From NCBI GenBank assembly GCA_017409825.1, contig JAFQRZ010000012.1:124001-188000 (forward strand): a stretch of 64,000 nucleotides of DNA, given 5' to 3'. The DNA comes from Agathobacter sp. (GTDB taxonomy: Bacteria; Bacillota; Clostridia; Lachnospirales; Lachnospiraceae). The notes beneath the pieces are model-generated. The model saw nothing but the letters and a program-made list of their open reading frames with translations. It made no database searches and was not told where the DNA came from. Below are positions 59,136 through 64,000 of this stretch, piece by piece (position 1 is the first letter of the stretch; each line of letters starts with the position of its first letter). The position numbers were made by a program, and so were the translations under genes.

Positions 59136-59945
59136 ATGAAAAACAAACTGACTCTTATACTAATTGAAGATGATCCTGTAGCCTGCCTAGAAATGCAGAC
59201 GTATTTTGATACATGTGAAGATATGCTTCTGGTCGAATCGACAAACGACTCAAATATCGGGCTAAAACTAGTCTGTGCACATTTGCCAAACGTCGTTTTG
59301 CTGGATTTGGAATTGCATCATGGCGGTGGTAATGGTCTCGTGTTTCTGGATGACTTAAAGAAGCTGCAAATGTCACATACCCCTTATATCATTGTGACTA
59401 CGCATAATATGAGTGATGTCACTTTGGAGCAGGCGCGACTTTTGGGTGCTGACTTTATCATCACGAAATACGATGCCAATTATTCTCCGGAATACATCGC
59501 GAACACGATTCGCCTGATGCACGGTGCCATCTTGCGCAAAAACACCTCTGTGGCGCAGCTAGTAGACGTGTCCCCTGCCCAATTGGAAAACCTTGTAGAA
59601 AAGCGCATTCAGCGCGAAATGGAGCTCATCGGCATCAATCCGAAGAACAAAGGCTTCAACTATCTCGTGGATTCTATCCACAACCACATGAAAGACCCAA
59701 GCATCAACCTGGCACGCTCCATTGTAAGCAAATATGGAAAAAGCGAAAAGAGTATCGAACGTGCCATGCAGAACGCCATCAAGCGTGCCTGGGACACCAA
59801 CGATATCGAAGACTTACTGAAATACTACACTGCTCGCATCCGCCCAGACAAGGGCTTCCCAACCCTGATGGAGTTCGTATGCTACTACTCCACCAAAATC
59901 AAAAGCGATGTCGCAGCAGAGAAATTAGGAAATAAGAGCTGGTAG
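59136..59945 (+). CDS. Response regulator with Spo0A-type DNA-binding domain, 269 aa
   Basis: The receiver domain (about 5-130) has acidic residues E11-D12-D13, phospho-acceptor Asp57 (V-V-L-L-D-L-E-L) and Lys111. The C-terminal domain (about 150-255) follows the Spo0A_C pattern: E-L-I-G-I-N-P-K-N-K-G-F-N-Y-L, V-S-K-Y-G-K-S-E-K-S-I-E-R-A-M-Q, A-I-K-R-A-W and P-T-L-M-E-F. It is not Spo0A itself; AgrC-type kinases normally pair with LytTR regulators, so this pairing is unusual. GGGAGGGGAAAACT precedes the ATG. Confidence 0.88.
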   Translation: MKNKLTLILIEDDPVACLEMQTYFDTCEDMLLVESTNDSNIGLKLVCAHLPNVVLLDLELHHGGGNGLVFLDDLKKLQMSHTPYIIVTTHNMSDVTLEQARLLGADFIITKYDANYSPEYIANTIRLMHGAILRKNTSVAQLVDVSPAQLENLVEKRIQREMELIGINPKNKGFNYLVDSIHNHMKDPSINLARSIVSKYGKSEKSIERAMQNAIKRAWDTNDIEDLLKYYTARIRPDKGFPTLMEFVCYYSTKIKSDVAAEKLGNKSW

Positions 59946-59957
59946 TTTGGGAGATTG

Positions 59958-59989
59958 AAAAAAAATCGGACCATGCAGAGCATGGTCCG
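59958..59989 (-). terminator. Terminator oriented for the antisense 18-aa gene
   Basis: CGGACCATGC-TCT-GCATGGTCCG then A and eight T on the minus strand. On the plus strand no T-run follows. It therefore terminates minus-strand transcription coming from 60058, not the response regulator mRNA. Confidence 0.85.
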
Positions 59990-60001
59990 TGGGATGGCAT
60001 A

Positions 60002-60058
60002 TTAACCATAAAAATAATTAGCCCATACATTCAAAACATCAACTAACCACTGTGGCAT
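60002..60058 (-). CDS. 18-residue hydrophobic peptide between response regulator and kinase
   Basis: ATG at 60058 preceded by AAAAAGGAGGTTTTGAT, a perfect ribosome binding site, opens an 18-codon frame (M-P-Q-W-L-V-D-V-L-N-V-W-A-N-Y-F-Y-G). A dedicated strand-specific terminator lies 13 bp past the stop. The peptide is amphipathic and aromatic, with no Cys and no signal sequence. Position between an AgrC-like kinase and its regulator suggests a signal or a small amphipathic effector (compare delta-hemolysin-type peptides of agr loci); no Agr-type AgrB protease is nearby. A type I toxin-like peptide is an alternative. Confidence 0.6.
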   Translation of the reverse strand: MPQWLVDVLNVWANYFYG

Positions 60059-60151
60059 ATCAAAACCTCCTTTTTGAGGAAGTATATGACCTTCTAATGA
60101 TATACATTGTTAGTTTCAATTCTGTCTTTATGTTTCATGCGAGGAGAACTT

Positions 60152-61612
60152 ATGATTACAATAATAATTAAAATTTTTACAATAATATACTGTACACTCT
60201 ATTGCTATAATAAACTCGTCAATACTTCGTGTCGAACTTCTTTTTTGAAAGCAAAATCCATCATTTTATGCACCGCACTAGTTATTATTGCCTATTTATC
60301 ATATATTTCATGTCCCGAAGCGACTTATTATATTTCACTACTTATTTATTGGATAATTATAAGCATATACACCTTACAGCCTCAAAAATGTTTTATCGCT
60401 ACCACCATTTCTTTTGCTATAAGTTATAGCTTTCATGCTCTAATCAGTTTCCTTATAACATTAATATTGTACATTACTTACTATAAGTCCCAAAACATCC
60501 CTGCACTACTTATAGCTAGTATTTCTGCTATTCTACAATTAATGCTAGTAAAAGGTTTATTTAAAATTAAACGTTTTAGAAAAGGAATGCCATTCATTAA
60601 TTCTAAACGTACTATAAATATTGGTTCTATTGTTTGTGCCATGTTAGTTGCAAGTTCTATACAACTTACCGCCAATCATTTTCACCCTGAGATTCAACTA
60701 TTTGGCATATCTACCACCACACTTGCACTCGCCTTCCTCATCTACTGGTGGCAGGCGCAGATTACCAAGTCCTACCGCCGTAGTATAGAATTGCGCGAGC
60801 TGGAATCTCTGCGTACCGAGGTTGCAGAGCTGAACCTCAAGATACAGAAGTTAAGCGAGGACAATGAAAAGTTAGCTCGGATTACACATAGGGATAATAC
60901 GTTGATTACGACACTGAAGAATTCGACTGTGAAATATCTGTCGACCGATTTTAAGAATCCTGCGGAGGCGATTGCCGCCCGCGATAAATTGATTAGCAAT
61001 ATCAACGCCTTGAGTGCTGGTCGCACGAGTCTTCCTGCGAATTATAATGAGAGAACTCCACGTGAGTTTCACACGGACATTTCGTTGATGGATGAATTGC
61101 TGCATCACATGGACGAAACAGCAATTGAACGTAAGATTGAGTTTGCGGTTCATTTCGGTACTGAGCTTGCCGACTTCGTTCCAATGGATATTTCTGAAAG
61201 CGATTTGGTACATACAGTAGACGATTTACTAAAGAATGCATTCAAAGCAACTACTACATGCGAAAAACGTGTGGTTCAGCTACAGTTCTTCAAACTCGGC
61301 AAACACTTCGTTATAGAGGTTGCTGACAGCGGTATTCCGTTTGAGGTAGAGTCACTGGTGAATATGGGCATCGAAAAACGCACGACCTATGTCGACGGCA
61401 GTGGCATTGGATTAATGGACATTTGGAGTACGAAGAACAAATATGGCGCCACCTATCACTTGGAAGAATATGCGTTGGCTACACCATTCTCGAAAAAGAT
61501 TTCTCTGACCTTCGACAAAAAGAACCGTTATTCGATTCGAACATGGAGAAAGAACGAGATATTGGCGTTGTGTAGACGCGCCGACTTACAGGTATACGAC
61601 CATTCAGAATAA
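60152..61612 (+). CDS. AgrC-like GHKL sensor histidine kinase, 486 aa
   Basis: Six hydrophobic segments in the first 200 residues, a coiled-coil linker (about 208-242), a phospho-acceptor candidate His246 (R-I-T-H-R-D-N), an N-box D-D-L-L-K-N-A-F at about 357-364, and G-boxes A-D-S-G-I-P (391-396) and G-S-G-I-G-L (416-421). This is the layout of peptide-sensing AgrC/ComD kinases. GCGAGGAGAACTT precedes the ATG at 60152; a frame extending to 60107 is rejected. Likely partner of the response regulator at 59136. Confidence 0.9.
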   Translation: MITIIIKIFTIIYCTLYCYNKLVNTSCRTSFLKAKSIILCTALVIIAYLSYISCPEATYYISLLIYWIIISIYTLQPQKCFIATTISFAISYSFHALISFLITLILYITYYKSQNIPALLIASISAILQLMLVKGLFKIKRFRKGMPFINSKRTINIGSIVCAMLVASSIQLTANHFHPEIQLFGISTTTLALAFLIYWWQAQITKSYRRSIELRELESLRTEVAELNLKIQKLSEDNEKLARITHRDNTLITTLKNSTVKYLSTDFKNPAEAIAARDKLISNINALSAGRTSLPANYNERTPREFHTDISLMDELLHHMDETAIERKIEFAVHFGTELADFVPMDISESDLVHTVDDLLKNAFKATTTCEKRVVQLQFFKLGKHFVIEVADSGIPFEVESLVNMGIEKRTTYVDGSGIGLMDIWSTKNKYGATYHLEEYALATPFSKKISLTFDKKNRYSIRTWRKNEILALCRRADLQVYDHSE

Positions 61613-61616
61613 TGCG

Positions 61617-61646
61617 AAAGAGGCTAGAACAAATCTAGCCTCTTTT
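61617..61646. terminator. Terminator of the kinase gene
   Basis: AAAGAGGCTAGA (61617-61628) / TCTAGCCTCTTT (61634-61645) hairpin plus T-run on the plus strand; it also overlaps the end of the convergent 94-aa gene. Confidence 0.85.
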
Positions 61647-61919
61647 AAATTCTTCCCTAAGCTCTGGATATTCGCTCAGTAGCTTCGTCACGGTATACCG
61701 GCTCTTTTTCACACACTCTGGTTGTGTCTCTTCCTGTGCCATATAGCGTTTCAGCCAATAGATTACCAGACCCGCATAATCCATATCCTCGATGCGGTAG
61801 CATCTGCTGATTTCGTACAGTGTCATACCGTATTCGTAGGCATACTGTGGGTCACTGGTGTCATCCATTTGTCCTCGGTATTTTTCTTCTAATTCATCAT
61901 CTGTAAATGGTTCGTACAT
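61635..61919 (-). CDS. Small acidic protein, 94 aa
   Basis: Not recognised. Acidic and aromatic-rich (E-P-F-T-D-D-E-L-E-E-K-Y, then Y-A-Y-E-Y-G-M-T-L-Y-E-I), all-helical in appearance, no TM segment. Starts 13 bp after the LtaS-like gene, with a weak ribosome binding site (AAAGAG), so it is probably co-transcribed with it. Its stop codon lies in the terminator hairpin. Confidence 0.7.
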   Translation of the reverse strand: MYEPFTDDELEEKYRGQMDDTSDPQYAYEYGMTLYEISRCYRIEDMDYAGLVIYWLKRYMAQEETQPECVKKSRYTVTKLLSEYPELREEFKRG

Positions 61920-61932
61920 TGTAATAACTCTT

Positions 61933-63795
61933 TTATTGATTTGCTAAATAATCAAAATAATTACATCTCAAAACATATTCTGCATATCGAATACGTCTAG
62001 ATACTTCTTTGTTTCTCTTTGCGATTTCCTTGGTTAACTCTCCTGCGTAATCTGGTGAGTAGTAGGTCGTTCCATCATACCAGTTATTACCCGGAAAGAT
62101 GACATAATTATCTTCACAAGAAAAAATATCAACGCCTGCATAGTAGGCATAATTTACATCAAGTCCAAACATATTCGCCACGGTTGGCAGAATATCCATT
62201 GTAGAGGATAAGGTTTCTACCGTTTGTGGCTCCGTATTCGCATGATATATAAAAAATGGGGTTTGACACAACATGTCCTTATTGGATACCCCCTTGATAT
62301 CCATCAGTAAATTGTGGTTTGTCATATACTTTCCATAATGATCGGTAAAGAATATGAGCACTGTATCTTCTAACAAATCTGATTCTTTTAGCTCTTCCAT
62401 CAAGTTGCCTACAAACGCATCCGTCTCCATGGCATGTGCAATAGCATAAGTATATTCCGACAAATCCTCTTCTGATGCTTGAATCGGATTTTCCGCCACC
62501 TTCTGTTTTGCAAGTGCTAAATGCGGTGCAGAAATTGTTCCCATAGACTCATTATACGGACCATGTCCTGAATACGTAATAATAAATGAAAAGAAAGGCT
62601 CTTGTGCTACCATAGTAGGAAATGCATTTGTAAGTTGACTATCCAACATTAACGTTTCCATGTTCATATCTTGCCAGCTATGATATTTGGTGTATCCCAA
62701 ATTTTCATGAATCTCGCCTCTATTATAAATATGTCCTTCAGAACCATGGAAGGAATTTGAAGTATAGCCTTCAGCATTAAAACAATTCGCTATGGAAGCT
62801 GGGAAAGAATGCGTCATATACACCTTGGTATCAATTCCCGAAGCTGGGGGAATAATACTTGTATTTGCAATAAATTCTGTATTGAAGGTACCTGCTGAAA
62901 TATAAAGCGGTGTATAATGATTTGCAAAATTAATCCCATCCTGCTGAAGTGCATATAGATTTGGCATATAGTCCTCTGTAAGCATCCAGGTATCAATTGA
63001 CTCCAGCATGATATAGAGCACATTTTTACCTTTATAGATTCCTGACATTTCATTACTATTATGACCTTCTGCTTCTTTCTCCGCAAAATACTGGTCCAGT
63101 TTTTGATACATCTCTGCATTATTAAATTGATTTTCGATACCAGTTGTAATTACAAAACTACGATATAAATACTGATAACTACCTACCATCGACATAACAT
63201 AATTCTTATTTGTCAGTCCCTGATAAATATCTGCATCAATTTCTTCCTGTGAAAAATCTTCTACCCATTCAAACTTGGTATCCAGGCCTGCCATAATTTT
63301 GTCATGCTCTGTACTAATACCATCTACGCCAATGAAAATCAGAATAAGCCCAATTGCAGCCTGAAGTAGCGAATACTTTTTCTTCTTCAAATTTACTGCC
63401 AAAAAGACACTAAGCACAATTGCACCAATAGAAGTAATCCAAAGCAGTTTCCTCGCATTCAAATAACTAAAAGAAAAGAATGCCATCCCTTCTCCTGTAT
63501 ACAACAAATCAGAAAATGCAAAGAAATTTCCAAACAGATTGTACATAACTGCATGTACAAGATTCATCACCGCAAACAACGATATCAATACTACAATGCC
63601 TATACGGCGCATCATAATTGGAAGAATTACCAGAATACCACACAACAATAGTGCCCATGCAAATGTGAAATTGCCTGCAGATTCATAAACATACCTTGTG
63701 TACAAATCACAAAAAATCTTGTCCAATCCAATAAATACTAAAAAACAAATTGGAATTGTTAAAATATCTATAATTTTTTGGATTTTTTGCTTCAT
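61933..63795 (-). CDS. LtaS-like phosphoglycerol transferase/sulfatase-family protein, 620 aa
   Basis: Five TM helices in the first 160 residues, then an extracellular alkaline-phosphatase-fold sulfatase domain: N-V-L-Y-I-M-L-E-S near residue 260, a nucleophile threonine candidate in S-A-G-T-F-N-T-E-F near 301, and metal ligands in F-F-T-D-H-Y-G-K near 480. LTA synthases polymerise glycerol-phosphate from phosphatidylglycerol; the family also adds phosphoglycerol to glycans. The consensus promoter at 63831-63859 drives it with the 94-aa gene. Confidence 0.9.
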   Translation of the reverse strand: MKQKIQKIIDILTIPICFLVFIGLDKIFCDLYTRYVYESAGNFTFAWALLLCGILVILPIMMRRIGIVVLISLFAVMNLVHAVMYNLFGNFFAFSDLLYTGEGMAFFSFSYLNARKLLWITSIGAIVLSVFLAVNLKKKKYSLLQAAIGLILIFIGVDGISTEHDKIMAGLDTKFEWVEDFSQEEIDADIYQGLTNKNYVMSMVGSYQYLYRSFVITTGIENQFNNAEMYQKLDQYFAEKEAEGHNSNEMSGIYKGKNVLYIMLESIDTWMLTEDYMPNLYALQQDGINFANHYTPLYISAGTFNTEFIANTSIIPPASGIDTKVYMTHSFPASIANCFNAEGYTSNSFHGSEGHIYNRGEIHENLGYTKYHSWQDMNMETLMLDSQLTNAFPTMVAQEPFFSFIITYSGHGPYNESMGTISAPHLALAKQKVAENPIQASEEDLSEYTYAIAHAMETDAFVGNLMEELKESDLLEDTVLIFFTDHYGKYMTNHNLLMDIKGVSNKDMLCQTPFFIYHANTEPQTVETLSSTMDILPTVANMFGLDVNYAYYAGVDIFSCEDNYVIFPGNNWYDGTTYYSPDYAGELTKEIAKRNKEVSRRIRYAEYVLRCNYFDYLANQ

Positions 63796-63830
63796 AAAAT
63801 CTCCTCTTTGGTGTATCTCTATTTTGATTA

Positions 63831-63859
63831 AGTATAGAATAATCTATAAAAACAGTCAA
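63831..63859 (-). promoter_or_regulatory. Promoter of the LtaS-like gene
   Basis: Minus strand TTGACT (63859-63854), 17-bp spacer, TATACT (63836-63831). I see nothing recognisable in 63860-64000. Confidence 0.7.
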
Positions 63860-64000
63860 CTTCAATTCGTAAAGTTCATCTTAGGAAAATTCCGATTTGC
63901 CGCCGCCTTTCCTTAGAATTCGAAATAAATATGTCGCTGTATCTTCTAGGGAATTTCTCTCGGTTAAGTAAAACGCGTTTTTTCTAAGAAACACTCTGCT

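Noticed and set aside
59155..61241. Minus-strand frames inside the response regulator and kinase genes
   Set aside because: Antisense shadows without ribosome binding sites, unlike the 18-aa gene which has its own signals.

Overview
The window looks like a chromosomal segment of a low-to-moderate GC Gram-positive anaerobe of the Clostridia, most likely a Lachnospiraceae gut commensal. This is inferred from family content, strong AGGAGG-type ribosome binding sites, LytR-CpsA-Psr proteins, a CpsB/C/D phosphoregulation module, an LtaS-like sulfatase and a response regulator with a Spo0A-type output domain. No rRNA, tRNA, CRISPR array or insertion sequence was seen.

Layout. (1) 1-15.7 kb is mostly envelope precursor metabolism: a truncated oligoendopeptidase F, two LCP ligases, GtrA, UDP-galactopyranose mutase (glf), an HtrA protease, a UDPGP-family pyrophosphorylase, a phosphohexomutase and nagB. 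Among them are a convergent pair made of a tiny secreted peptide and a large double-HTH regulator, an SH3 protein with a Ser-rich tail, and an acyltransferase. (2) 15.8-20.5 kb is an accessory block: a small XRE repressor and a three-gene operon encoding a membrane-anchored Dcd/dUTPase-fold protein, a P-loop-deoxycytidylate-deaminase fusion and a four-TM protein. Both transcription units share a 40-bp palindromic promoter element. This is the best candidate here for an undescribed, probably anti-phage, nucleotide-targeting system. (3) 20.6-27.4 kb is a UDP-galacturonate module (galacturonokinase-like kinase, nucleotidyltransferase, Ugd, UDP-glucuronate 4-epimerase) interrupted by an XRE/ORF6N-PLD pair and a Panacea-PemK toxin-antitoxin pair. 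(4) 27.5-57.0 kb is a capsule/exopolysaccharide operon of about 30 kb, all on the minus strand. It starts from one strong promoter with CpsB, Wzz, CpsD and LCP. It continues with a full PglF-E-D-C bacillosamine-type initiation set, glycosyltransferases, Wzy, TupA and Wzx, then a decoration block (ATP-grasp, aldolase, adenylating enzyme, GNAT, PLP aminotransferase, MBOAT, SGNH, phase-variable acyltransferase), and ends with an amino-sugar transferase and RfbA/RfbB. (5) 57-64 kb holds a PD-(D/E)XK (Rpn-like) protein, two more XRE repressors, an AgrC-like GHKL kinase with a Spo0A_C-type response regulator, an 18-residue peptide gene lying antisense between them, and an LtaS-like enzyme.

How it fits together. 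Left-flank enzymes supply UDP-Galf, hexose-1-phosphates and UDP-HexNAc. The capsule operon initiates on a di-N-acetyl-bacillosamine-like sugar, assembles and flips a repeat unit carrying probable uronic acid, Galf and 4-amino-dideoxy sugars, and decorates it, with one acyltransferase under a G8 slippage tract. LCP proteins attach the polymer to the wall. Several peptide- and XRE-based circuits sit around it. Tandem 0A-box-like sites between pgm and a small coiled-coil gene match the type of regulator encoded at 59.1 kb.
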